Below are positions 13,001 through 24,369 of a stretch of 39,194 nucleotides of DNA, piece by piece; position 1 is the stretch's first letter, and each line of letters begins with the position of its first letter. This DNA comes from Zygnema cylindricum (lineage: Eukaryota; Streptophyta; Zygnematophyceae; Zygnematales; Zygnemataceae): positions 64,001-103,194 of the forward strand of contig JBBHKE010002617.1 in assembly GCA_037447655.1 (NCBI GenBank). Direction: 5' to 3'. Below the pieces are notes generated by a model. It was not told where the DNA came from, did no database searches, and saw only the letters and a program-made list of their open reading frames with translations. Both the position numbers and the translations under genes were made by a program.

Positions 13001-16000
13001 TATATTCTTAAAATTTGCATACCCAGTTAGCCACATTTGTATGTATGCTTGCAACTGCCACAATTTTTAAAGTACATCACATGGCTGTCATATCCAATGC
13101 TCACCATTTTGATCCACACTATTTACAAACCAAAAACAGCTGAATTTTCTTTTTATGTCAATGTGTTGAAGCTGTTTAGTGAAAGAACGAGCTAATTTGA
13201 ACCCATCTGAACTGAGAAACGTTGCGATGATGTTTACGAGACTTGCATTGTACAACATTTTTTTTAACAAATAAGGCATCAATTGTGCTCAGGGTTGAGA
13301 AACAGTCTTAGTTCAAGAATAAAAGAACCTAAACTGAACTAAAGACACTCAACTGTTGAAGGTAGGAAGATGGTTTGGATTCAGAATTTTGGGTAAGCAC
13401 CCAGAAAGCCACACTGACAACTCTTCGGGATTAAGAATTTTTGGTTATAGAGTGGCATTGGGTTCTGTATGGAAGTAAAGACGGTTCAAATCAGACGAGG
13501 GAATGAGGTTGTTTACCGGATGGTTGGTACTGAAAGGAAACAAATGAATGGCATACGGACAAGAGATATTTGGTAAAAAAATATTTTGGATGAGAAGTTG
13601 GTAGCAAAAGGAAAGTAAGCGGAAGATTTCTGAAGGAGAGGATAAATTAAGACCACAGGACAAACAGGGACCAAAAATATTGTACAATAGCCTGAAGTTT
13701 GGTTAGATAGCCAAACAGAAACTTATGTCTAAGTGGATTCTTCTTGGTAAACAGGTACCTCGATATCTACTGTCATAACATGGTAGAAAGTAGTTGGTGG
13801 CAAGTGCAGTATTTAGCTTTTATCAGTGTGTAAGTTCTCTAACAGGAACTTTATTTAGTGAACATACACTTTGCTTTGAACTGGAAAATTGTGCAATTTT
13901 GAAAGCTATTTTTCAGTATGCACTTATCTGACTGGACTCAAAAGTTGAAGGTGTTTTGATTATATCAGATTGTGTTTGTAAACGGTTTGAAATCTAACGG
14001 CTGGTTCAAGATCTTGTGTCTCTAGGGTGTCTCATATCAGAGTAAGTGATTTCTGATAAATTTAACGGCTTATCGTTCAATAAATATTTGACTATCTATA
14101 ATGAAATATTGCATGTGTTTAAGTTACACATTGTTTGAGTACACAAAATTTAAGTGGATTTTTTAATGTACCAATTGTGTGACACATAATGGAAGGAAGC
14201 TCCTTGATAGGCAGTCAAAGAGTGCGTCCAAATGCTTAGCATTGCCACTATGGGTGATGAATCTCACGAGTAAAGCACTTAGTCTAGACAAGACTAGTAG
14301 TAGTGTGGATGGAAAAGTAACTTGATTCACCAATGAATGTACACAATAGAATGGGCCGGTGTGGATACTTTGTCCACTTAAATTATGCAGTAACTATGGT
14401 GTGCCAACCTCAAAAATTGACATCTAAATTAGCCACTACGGTTGTATAACTACAAGTGGATAGGGATCCAAATCATTGCCGCACGGAACAAGTTATCACG
14501 GAAGTAACGGCAATAACATAAAACATTTTTCACTTCATGTGGATCATGTTAACAAGTTTGTTCACGTAAGTTGATATTTCACACAGGGGTCAAAAAAGGT
14601 CCTCGCTATTCCATACTTTTGAATGTACGAAGCGTATCGTAAAATGGAAACCTTTATGTAAAAGGTACGGATGTACAACATTGACCACAATGTCCATGAA
14701 TCACACCATTTCTCGTTGAATTCTATGGAATTCCAAATTTTAAGGTTCAGATTATACCCGTGGATAGTTTACCGCAAACATATATGATATGGAAAAGAAC
14801 ACAATTCTTGTACCATATGAAGTAGGGAGCATTGAATATCGCAGTATATCGTACATCGCAAAATAGCTTTAGGATATACTATTGACCTGCAATACGATAA
14901 ATTACAGTCCTGTAGTGTATCGAAAAAAATCGCATTTTTTGCGATACAAAATGCAACTCCATCGAAAATAGTGTGGGTTCACACAATCTACAAGGAATGG
15001 ATTAATGAAATTGAGAGCATGGGCTACAAGCGCTAAAAACTGGGACTTAAAACTCCAAAAACTACAAGAAACCATCTGAAAACAAAGACCGGAATAGATA
15101 CAAAAACTAAAGCACAAAAAAATACATGAACCAACACTCCAAACGGGAAATCCCAAAAGAAATGACCAAGAAATAGGCTAATACTGCAAGATACCCACCA
15201 GCAAAAACCAGCCAATTCTCAGTACAAAGAAAAAAACAAACCTCACTTCCGAAAAAGAAAAGGCCGAGCATGTTTGTAAAAAGATGATAGGGCTCCTGAT
15301 GACTGAAAGCATTCGTTATTAGTGTGTAATATCGTCCATTCTGTAAATTTTCATAGGAAACCTGCACAAAAACACTACAGTTCCATTTCCCAGTTAAAAC
15401 TGCAGTTCTAAAATTCTCTTTTCTTTGTTCTGAGAATGCATTGTAAAGTCTGGAAAGCGTGTGGACTAAACTGATATTGAACTACAACTATTCACTGGGG
15501 GTTTTTTACTGAGTTTAAAGGACAAACACAAGCTGCCAACCATTCAACAAAGGTAATTAATCCAAAATAAGCCCAATTTAAAACCAACGGAACAACATCT
15601 AAGTCAAGCAGAGAAATGGGATGCAAAAAGACCAAATTGTTTGACCTTAACCACCTAGATGAAAACCTGCGATGCTCACCATGAAATTATTCTTCATAAA
15701 GCGACTATCCACCACTTGCCAGGCTGAAAAAACAGCGACATTGGCGAGGAGGAGACCCCATACCGCACTGCTACTGCCTCTGCAATATATTTTGCGACAA
15801 TAAGGCACATTTAGCAGTAGGTCAAACAGACTGCAGGTTTCTCCCTTCTCTCCTTCCCATTTTTTCTCCTCCCACGCCTCTTTCGCCTTTCTCCTCTCTC
15901 AAATTTCCTCTCCCTCCTTTCCGCACTACTTTGTGCAACTAAAAAAGAGGGCCCATGTAGAAGTTTGTAGCCCGAGTTACTTTTCACTGCTACATTAGTC

Positions 16001-17268
16001 CATACCAATTCATGTATCAAAATATCTATGCTGGAAATGGCAAATATTCGAGCCAAGCCTAAAAGAATGAGGACCTAAACTTAGCATGGTCCAAACTAAG
16101 CTTGAGGACGTAAAAGTCGACAATCGTTCTTGCCTGAATTTAATGTGATCCACATTATTGCAGTCCTATAATTTTTTGCTATCCACAGTTAATTTCATCT
16201 TGCTTATTAACAAGATTATAAAGGTAAAGTGGATCGTTAATAAAAAAACAGAGAACATCAAAGCCGAAGCTAGAACGTCTTACCAAACCTTGACCGTTTC
16301 AAAAAAAAATCATTCCGAAAACTTGCTAAAAAAACAGAAGGAACACGCGCCAAAAAGTACTGGCCATGTATATCGATTACTGTCTTTTGAAAAATAACCA
16401 TCAACTAAAAATAATGTAAGTGCACATTTAGTGATAGCCAATGCTTATTATTACTGATCATCTAATTTAATACAAACAAATCAATTAGTTCCCAGCCGAC
16501 ATTTTCATTTCTCTGCTGAAAGTTTTAACGAATGTGCATTGTCTCTAGGTAATTTCCTCGTCATTTTGATCTTGTACTTATTCTTTTTCCCTTCACTTAT
16601 CTCTTCCCATCTCATTTTCTTCTCTTCTTTTCTACATATTCTCTACTGTCTTCTGTCTGGTTTCTTCTCACCTCTCTTCGCTTTTCTCTACACCCCTCCG
16701 GTCTCTCTCCTCTCTCTCCTCTTCTCTCCCCTTATTCTCCATTCTGCTCTGTTCTGTCATCCTATTCCATTTCCTCTGTTCCCTTCCGAATGTTCTTGGC
16801 AGCTATTCAGCCAGAGGAAGTTGACAAACTGAAAGTGTAGCTTCCTCACCCTATATTCCTGCGGAAATCCAGCTGCCCTCCACCGTACGGCCTATATGGT
16901 CTGTACGATCCGTACGGTCCAGACATTAGAGCCACATTTTTTGATCCTCCCAATCCAAACAGCCGAAAGTTTGGAAAAGGAGCCAACCCTGTCAATTTGT
17001 TCGACTGAATACTGGAAGTGACAGCATGTGATTGTCCTTTAAAGAAGCTCCTAAAGTTTCTCAAATCACTAATTTTATCGAATTTATTCGAGTTTCGAAT
17101 ATCTGCTGGAGTCCTTCCTTGAAGAAATGATGATGTCGATGATTGTCGACTGGCTATGGCTGTCATTTCTCCTCTTTCTGGATGCACATTTTCTAAGGAA
17201 AAACGAAAGTATACCCGTCGTAAAGAGTGAATTATTCCTCTGGATTTGGAAAGATTGGAAAACGCCAT
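10055..17268 (-). CDS. Mitochondrial-type rhomboid intramembrane serine protease (RBL12-like), seven exons
   Basis: Rhomboids cleave transmembrane helices inside the lipid bilayer with a Ser–His dyad. This one resembles plant RBL12, thought to act in the mitochondrial inner membrane. Exons: 17268–16850, 15779–15680, 15361–15242, 12676–12566, 10890–10786, 10400–10356, 10141–10055. All have GT–AG introns and agreeing phases, giving 328 residues, close to the roughly 330 of Arabidopsis RBL12. Exon 1 encodes an Arg/Ser-rich, acid-poor N terminus typical of a mitochondrial targeting peptide and a Tyr/Gly/Pro-rich tail. Exon 2 carries the first membrane segment (AVWGLLLANVAVF). Exon 3 has the oxyanion motif HxxxN (His199, Asn203) before GLFFFG. 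Exon 5 begins with GASG, catalytic Ser253. Exon 7 has AHLGG, catalytic His309, and the stop. The loop before GASG is shorter than in Arabidopsis, so a small phase-0 exon within 10891–12565 may have been missed. No premature stop seen. Confidence 0.9.
11432..11622. mobile_element. TA-flanked MITE in rhomboid intron 4 (about 191 bp)
   Basis: Left end CGCTGTGAATCGCTATTAGC, right end the diverged inverted form (…ACGCTAATACAATCCACAGTG), flanked by TA. It shares a subterminal GGTCCAA-TGA motif with the copy near 20311–20500. It lies in the intron between exons 4 and 5 and does not touch a splice site. Confidence 0.7.
12145..12169. repeat. C-rich homopolymer run
   Basis: A CCCCC/TCC run followed by an uninterrupted C tract of about 15, in rhomboid intron 4. 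Such runs are unstable and error-prone in sequencing. Confidence 0.8.
15838..15930. repeat. Pyrimidine-rich tract in rhomboid intron 1
   Basis: Almost pure C/T on the + strand, hence purine-rich in the sense transcript. A longer similar tract lies at about 16560–16790 in the same intron. The ORFs across them are low-complexity artefacts. Confidence 0.6.
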
Positions 17269-18323
17269 GGGGATAGCGAGAATGAGGTAATAGTGTAATT
17301 ATAAGTACGCAATTATTTGCGATACTTGGCAGTAATCACCGTAATCGCACAGAAAATTGCGCTTTTTAGAAAATAGCTAGAATTACTGTACGGAAAATTT
17401 TAAAATTGCGACTCTAAAGCTAATCGCAGAACTCTGTGTAATTTCCCTGTTAAGACTACATAAACTCCAAAGAGGAAGCCATGGCTAGCATTTAGGGTTT
17501 CACTTGATTTGGAATTTTGCAGCTTCGGAACGGTAACTTGTTCGTACACTGGAAAAAACTTACCATTTACATATTTCTCCGTACATTTTCAAAACCGCGA
17601 CATGCAATCACGCAAGTACGCAGCGATCGTACAGCGCAACTTGCGTTACAAAAAGTAGAAACGTCAATAAAAGCCGACAGAGGGTGAAGTTCCATAAAAC
17701 GAAAAGTGCGGACCTCTCGTACTATACCGTAGTTCTTATTTTGTTTTTATCCGGAAAACAACATTACAGAGAATCTTGCCAATATTCTCCAAAAGTCTGA
17801 GAGTTAACGATGACCGTTGGATATTTTTTCGCGAAGCATTTCGTTTCGAAAGTTTCTGTAATTGGTGATGTACCTCGCGAGGTACATCACCAATATTTTC
17901 TGAGGTACATCACCAATTTTTTCTGAGGTACATCACCAATTACAAGTGTTGGGTATCGAGGACCTTTTGCCAATATTCGATATATATATCGAATCTCAGG
18001 TGATAATAGATATATCGCTTCGATATATCGAAACGCAAAGTATCGCTATGCATCTCCAATATTTCGCCAATATATCGCCAATATATCGAGGCATTAAAAA
18101 TAAAAAATAAAAAATCACAGGTCTCCAAAGTCACGTGCCTTTGGACAAGGTGACCGTAAAATCTTCGCCAAAAAGAAATACGGTTTTTTCTTGAAAGTCA
18201 GCAGAGTGAAGGAGATCTCTGAGGTACATTGACGCGGTACACTTGGGAAGTACACGTACGTAATGCGCAAGTACGGATTTCCATATGAAAATGGTCGGTT
18301 CTCAAATCTTTGACGATTTTATA
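17269..18323. other. Upstream region of the rhomboid gene; palindrome and ATATCG-rich stretch
   Basis: No gene recognised. It should contain the rhomboid promoter, not identifiable by eye. Notable contents are the perfect palindrome with direct repeats at 17861–17940 and a stretch at 17970–18090 with many copies of ATATCG and its neighbours. Confidence 0.4.
17861..17940. repeat. 34-bp perfect palindrome followed by two direct repeats of one arm
   Basis: ATTGGTGATGTACCTCG (17861–17877) is followed immediately by its exact reverse complement (17878–17894). The same GAGGTACATCACCAAT word then recurs twice in direct orientation, each separated by a TTTTCT-type spacer. No role evident. Confidence 0.9.
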
Positions 18324-18356
18324 TGCGTGGTTCACACTTGAAAAATGGGAAAACGG
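18324..18356. repeat. Left half of a 33-bp perfect inverted repeat (partner 24115–24147)
   Basis: The sequence TGCGTGGTTCACACTTG…GGGAAAACGG matches, base for base in reverse complement, the segment at 24115–24147. These may be termini of one 5.8-kb element or of two separate small elements. No clear target duplication was found. Confidence 0.7.
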
Positions 18357-20310
18357 TATGGTATGAAAACGGTACTTTTTTTTGTCCGCCGTGAACTGGC
18401 ACGTGACGTCAGCCTACGTCATCTAGCCTGTCGTGATATGATCCATTTGTCCGTACGAAAAGTAAAGGCTTTGCGGACATGATATGTACGAAGCTTTTCA
18501 AATCAAAACTGTACTACCACGCAAGCGTACGTACAGACCGAAAATAACCCTGGAGTAACTTAGAACATGCCCAAAAAAAAAACGTCAGGCGCCCCCCAAA
18601 AAAAACAGCAAAGGACCAAGCAGGAGCAAGCGAACCTTTCACTTTCAGCGTCCCAAAATTTTGAAAAACCTAGCAAAATTTTCACAAACAAAAGCTCTTT
18701 TTTATCTGTGTTTTTCCTGACAACCTCCTTCCGTTCCGTTGCTAGTCGCTGCTCACTCCCAAGGTTTCTTTACCCTCACCCTTTTCTTGGTTGTCTTTTT
18801 TTCTTGACAATTTAATTATAAATATGCAACTATTGATAAATGTTTAGATTTTAATGTGAATTGTGTTGCTGTCTGACCTACAGAAACTGTACTGACTAGC
18901 TAAAAAGCTTCGGTTTTATAAAGATTAAACTTTTTATATTTTTCAATTCATGCTCATTAATTTCATTATAAATATAACAGTTAATTTTTCTAAGTTTTAA
19001 CAGCTAGTAAATTTAATGTATGTATGTTTCGATTTTGAAAGTCATTCTAATCTTTTTTTTTTTTTTGATTTTGCAACTATGTGAAGACAACGACCCCCTA
19101 TGTATGACAGATGTTTGCAATGCAAAACAAAAACACAATAATATGGCAATTTTTTATTTAGTTTTGATCGAAGTGTAAATAGAATCTGAACACCTATGCA
19201 TCTTCTAACCCGGACCGACAAACTTTTACGGAAGTGTCCTCATTCTGATAAATTAAACTGGTTAAAAATGAACCAAATAGAATTCACAATGGGTATTTTT
19301 ACATGGTTTCAATATTGTTAAAGAAGCATAAAGTTATGATTCCAAGATTATTCACAACGATACGCAAGACCATTCAAAACCTTTGAGCTTGAAACCTATT
19401 TTGAGGAAAAGACGTGGATTCAAAGTTCACACTTATTGTGTGAGATTGTGATATTTTCATTTATAATCTGCAAAACACTAAAAACAAACCTCAACTACAA
19501 CCAGCCACAAAAGAGCAAAACATAAACGTATAAACATAAACTGCACACCATTTCATCATGTAAACTATACAAAGGACTTAGAAAACAGGTAGTAATTAAA
19601 ATAACGCGCAAAAAAATAGCATAAATACATCTGTTAGACTCAAAAATACATCTGTTATACTACTTTTGCAAAAAAGTACAAAAAAAAAAACACGTCATGT
19701 AGCTGACTAGTACTGTAGATCAATCAGTCTAAAGTATTTTTCCATTTTAGAAATAGATCGTGATTGGCATTGATGTCTGTGCTTCTGTGTAAGGTTTTTT
19801 TTTGACTCCTTGGTAAACTACTGCATTTTATGATGTAAAGAATACATTGTCAACTTTCTCGCAAAGATCTTTAGAGAAAAACAAAGAACCATTGCAAATT
19901 AATGTGTTTCAAATCACAAAAAATATTATCCTTCATAGTCTGGAATGTGCCAAACAGCAATCTTGAAACCAAAATCCATATATGTAGGAAGGTATTAAAA
20001 ACAATTTATGGCCTGTTTCAAAGTGTAGCTTTCCAATAATCACTATCCGAATGAAAAATGTTTCAACCGTACCACAATCCATCGTACGTCTCAAAACACT
20101 GTTAAAAAGTCCAATTTGTTAACTAGAGTTGTTATTTTGAACCATTAAGCTAAAAAAAGACGGTTTTGTATTTCCTTGAAAAGTTCACTAAAACCTTCAT
20201 TGCGATAACCCATTTTGCCCAGTGGAAAAATGGTCAACAAAATTGTTCCTGAATACAAAAAAAAAATGGAGAGGAATAGGTCAAAACTCTTGCATTTGCT
20301 CCATGAACTA
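18357..20310. other. Intergenic, no gene recognised
   Basis: No exon supported. A 82-codon ORF at 18567–18815 starts MPKKKTSG, like the start of some nucleolar zinc-finger proteins, but no zinc-finger exon was found downstream, so it is not called a gene. Confidence 0.4.
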
Positions 20311-20500
20311 CACCGTGAATGCCTATTAGGGCTAATGACAACAATAATTCCATCCCATTATTTTTGTACTCAAAAACCAAAAACAACATTATCAATACTG
20401 ATTGTTTTTTCTTAGCGATTTTTTTTTTGCGGACGCGAATTGTCCACGTCATTTGGACCGAAAATCAAAATTATTAACACTAAAATAGCCCTTAAATTAA
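20311..20500. mobile_element. Degraded TA-flanked MITE (approximate right end)
   Basis: The left end CACCGTGAATGCCTATTAGG follows a TA. On the right, a segment ending near 20490 matches in reverse complement the subterminal sequence of the MITE at 11432–11622 (TTAGTGTTAA…GGTCCAAATGA). The last bases of the right inverted repeat have decayed, so that boundary is approximate. Confidence 0.5.
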
Positions 20501-21193
20501 TTATATCTTAACTTTAATGGCAATTCAGTAGCAATAATTGGCGTATTGCAGTCCGAAAACAGTTTTTGTACTTCTATCACGAATTATTGAACAATAATTT
20601 GAAGAAAAATAGCAAAATCCTGTACAGTAGATCCACTAGAGACATTAACAAAACAGAGTCTCCATTTTATGAGACGACATTTTATAAACATCATCCATAC
20701 TAAACTTACATTCACAGCAACTTCATTAAACAATATAGAACAAAACCCAGCAGAACAACCCTTCGTCACCCCAGTGCTTTACCTCAATTACTATGTCACC
20801 CAAAGTATGGTATAAGGCAGGCATTTGAGAATAAATATGTTTGCGATAGGGTAAAATAAGTAAAAGTATCACACAAAAAACTCCAACACGGCATAACTAG
20901 CATCATAAAACTCAGGAAAGGGACGCTTATAAACCGTGAGAAACCTTACAGGATACGACAGTTTTGATTTTTTTGTGTCTGAACCGCACTAATGAAGGAC
21001 ACTGTTCAAAATCTCTACACATATTAGGGTTTTCTCCAAAGTGAATGCAAACTATCAGCGTCTACAGAGATGTTTTCCAAGAAATAATATTGTGACTGTA
21101 TATCCACACTAATAAAAGAGATGCATGCAGTCATAAAGAAACTAGCATATTGTAAAAAAAATTTGAAAGAACTGAAGTACTGCAAAAGCCTAC

Positions 21194-21362
21194 CTCCACC
21201 TAACTTTTGCGGCTCGATGAGAATCTCACGGTTGATCCCTGTATGAAAGCTTGGGCAATTGCAAATTATTTTATTACTATATATATTTGGTTCACATGTA
21301 TCGCAATTCGAACCCCGTAAGCCATCTCCACATATCGCAACCAGATTTTGATATTTGGATCC
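21194..21362 (-). CDS. Possible orphan exon with EGF-like cysteine spacing
   Basis: A 169-bp open segment bounded by a good acceptor (TTTGTTGCAG before 21362) and a GT donor after 21194. It reads CGDGLRGSNCDTCEPN and then CNCPSFHTG, which resembles the C-x-x-G-x-x-G-x-x-C spacing and the CxCPxxxTG end of an EGF-like module. No matching exon could be joined on either side; a candidate near 20710–20770 is out of phase. Another frame of the same segment gives a short WLRYVEM string that resembles a HAT repeat, so the frame itself is uncertain. It could be a chance open interval. Confidence 0.25.
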
Positions 21363-23642
21363 CTGCAACAAAGATGCATCCCTACTTGATTTAATTTTAA
21401 AAAGCATTTCCAATTGATTAAATTATTCAACATAACCCAAGCCTCCATTGTCCATCTAGTTACATTCAGTCAAGCTACTACCTTTCTTTAACCAATATCT
21501 ACATCCAATTAAGATTTTTTAGAGCCATTCTCAAAAAACAGAATGGGCACACTAGGAGAAGGATATGACATAGCCACTCATTCAGTAATATTTAAAATTA
21601 ACGGATATGAAAGTCACAAACAGCACATACTGAAACATAAAAAAATAAAAATGATCCACTAATTTGAGGCAAGAACCATGTTGTGGTATTGTGATGCGTG
21701 ATGAACAACAAGTACTATATAATGATGACTTTAAAAGTTTCTTCATGCAGACACTCTTGTATCAGTCGCTTTCTAGCCCCCCTGCCCCTCTCTCTTAACC
21801 CCTCTTACCTACCAAGCCGTAGCAGCTGCCGCCTCCCCTCCCCATCCCCCTCTCCCTCCCCCTTCTCCTCTCGCTCTCTATCCCTTGCACAGCTGACCCA
21901 GTCTAGTGAGAGCTGCATAATCGCCCACTTTCTTTCCCTGAAAGGTGACTGAAATTTATAAGACAACAAATTTTAATTGGCCAGACAAGGAGTTTGTCAC
22001 ATCAATTTCCAAGATATTGAGGAACAATTAAGGGATATAGTGCAAGCTTCTCACACAAGTGAAAGTCAGGGTATTGAAAAAAAAATTACCATAATGTTGA
22101 GGATGAATGGTTCACTTTATGAGCATAACAGATAATATCGAGAAACTGTACGAATTGCACAATTTTCTGTCAAACCTGAAATAAAACTTCAACGGTATAA
22201 TAACCCTAGGTCGATGATTTCTGGGCAGATGAACTTAGCAAACCACTTGTCTATTTTTTATGCTTCTGTTCATTGCCTCCAAGACTTTCGATATGCTCAA
22301 ACGTCTTTCAATTATATTACCTCTGTCAAGAAAACCACTACCATTCACTGCCATGGACTCCTCCAAAAGTAATGGAGAGCATTAAATTGAAAGCTCGTGT
22401 TTTGATCAAATTATTACACATTGTCCTATTCCTACGTATTTTGAACTTCGCAGGAAAAATCAAATATTAAACGAAAGAGAGTTCGCGAAAGTGTCAAGGG
22501 AAGATTTGAAAATGGTATGTAAAAGCATACAAGGGGGAAAGAAAAGAAGAGGCGAAGAGGAAAATGTCAAAGAGATCAGAGGCCAAGATAAAAAGTGATG
22601 GAAAACAAAACTGTTTGCAGAGAAAGAAAAAGAAAGAAGGAGAATTAAGTGTGGGAGACATAAGAGCAAGAGACAGGTGGAAAAAGGCAAAAGATACAGG
22701 AAGGCATAATTACAGACGTGAAAGGGCGGGAGAGTGAGACACAAAAATAGGAAAACACTTAATATTTGTTTAAATGATTAAAAGTGGTCTGGACTTACAT
22801 AGTAAAAACAAGACATCTTTGCATGGAATTTTTTTTACAAAATGTACGGAGTTTTTTACCCCTCTACCCCTCTCCCATCCCTAAATGGGCCAAAGGTGCT
22901 ACTTCAGCAACCCACCTTCATAATCGCAAATAACGGATTTCATGCAAGCAACCAAGAAATAATCAACCAGCTGTTGTGGTAACAACCTACTACTTCGGCC
23001 TCAACTCAAAGATCGTACACAGCTGCAAACTTGTTAAACAACCTTTACTATGCCAGCTACATCAGGCTAGTTTTTTATGACTGACATTTACCCTCCAAAA
23101 CGCCGAGTAAAACTATCTCGCAATACAGCTGCTGTCTGTACAGCTGAATGTTACACCAGCCAGTAATCAAATACTCTACTCCTTCTGCAGATTTAAGCTT
23201 ACCACAAACTACAAAGTGACAAACTACATGTGACAATTTTTGGCACCTAATTTGGTGAGTTCCCTTATCTCAAACATAAAACAAATAACCAAAAACTTAA
23301 CTTAGTTAACATTTTACCAACAAAGCCACACGGTATGTAACTATTTCCTTTTTTTGTGTGTCATTTTTCCTTTGTCTTCTTACAACATCTAATTGGTGAA
23401 ACAAAAACCAAAACCACAGTAATAATATTTGTTATGTAAGCTGTAGTGAGCTTTACCTGCGAACCGAGATAGACAGAGACCACGAGAACTTAGAGAAATA
23501 ATGAAAAAATAGAGATTAACTACTGACCACAAATAGTATGGAAAAGGAGGATTCCTTTAGGGAATCGAAAGTACAAATAAGCATCTAAGTAAAAACCGGG
23601 ATCCAAAAACGCCAAGTATAAACTGACATGAGATATTATTTT
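21363..23642. other. Intergenic, no gene recognised; C/T- and G/A-rich tracts
   Basis: Contains a C/T-rich block at about 21770–21890 and a G/A-rich block at about 22540–22740, which create long but low-complexity ORFs. No domain or exon chain recognised on either strand. Confidence 0.4.
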
Positions 23643-23706
23643 AGAGAGCGAGAGAGAGAGGCGAGAGAGAGAGAGAAAGAGAAAGAGAGAGAGAGAGAGA
23701 GAGAGA
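23643..23706. repeat. (GA)n microsatellite
   Basis: About 64 bp of GA dinucleotide with a few interruptions. Confidence 0.95.
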
Positions 23707-24114
23707 TGCTTTGGAGTAAAGGAATACAGGAGCAGTACCAGCAAGGAGTGGCAAAATGGTAACTTTTTTTTTTCCATCGGTGTTTTTTTTTTTTTGACAT
23801 TACATGTTCTCTTATCTGATTGGTCCTTTAGTTTTTTCATAAGTTTGCGAGGGAATGCTTTGTTGTACGGTTCACGTCCGTGCGCTTCGTTTTCGTAATT
23901 CTTCGAAAACGAAAAAGTGCATTCCAAACATGATGTCCGATGGCGGGCGGCAGTTGCCGTTTGGTATACGCAGCTGTCGAGTTTTGACGCATAAAACTGC
24001 GTCTTTTGTCCGCCGCTACGCTCCAAAACGGTCAAACCAACTGCCCCAACCGTCACCGCCGCGTTTTTTGTCATTTTATGAAATTTGGCGTACGGATCCC
24101 AAAATTTATGACAT

Positions 24115-24147
24115 CCGTTTTCCCATTTTTCAAGTGTGAACCACGCA
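24115..24147. repeat. Right half of the 33-bp perfect inverted repeat (partner 18324–18356)
   Basis: Exact reverse complement of 18324–18356. The inward sequence (about 23860–24110) is GC-richer and holds internal inverted words such as CGTTTTCG…CGAAAACG. A long minus-strand ORF crosses it but has no recognisable domain. Confidence 0.7.
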
Positions 24148-24151
24148 ATTG

Positions 24152-24325
24152 TAGTCGCCTTCGTCTCTGGTGTCAACGAGAATTGATCGTTGATTTTTTT
24201 GTTTGAGATCTTGTGCCGTTGAATGTTTTGAGTTTTGTTTGTCGTCTTTGGTGACAGCGATCGTGACCGTCGTATTTTTTTGGTGTAAGATGGTGAGCCG
24301 TTGAATGATTGTAGAATTTTGTTGT
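24152..24325. repeat. Diverged tandem duplication, about 85–90 bp x2
   Basis: Two adjacent units share the order GTCG–CTTTGGTG–GATCGT–TTTTTTTG–AGAT–GCCGTTGAATG–TTTTGTT. Clearly related but well diverged. No role evident. Confidence 0.5.
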
Positions 24326-24369
24326 AATAAAAGTAGACACGTGGATCAATGTTATTTGTTGTATTTCGC

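Noticed and set aside
18567-18815. ORF starting MPKKKTSGAPQKK, similar to the start of ZNF330-like proteins
   Set aside because: The Lys run comes from a poly-A stretch and no cysteine-rich exon follows on the plus strand.
21266-21362. Alternative frame reading WLRYVEM, like a HAT repeat of crooked-neck proteins
   Set aside because: The match is about seven residues, is followed by a stop, and has no second repeat nearby.
23520-24176. 218-codon minus-strand ORF
   Set aside because: It runs through the GA microsatellite and the 33-bp inverted repeat, has no recognisable domain, and its long Leu/Ser tail is a translation of the microsatellite.
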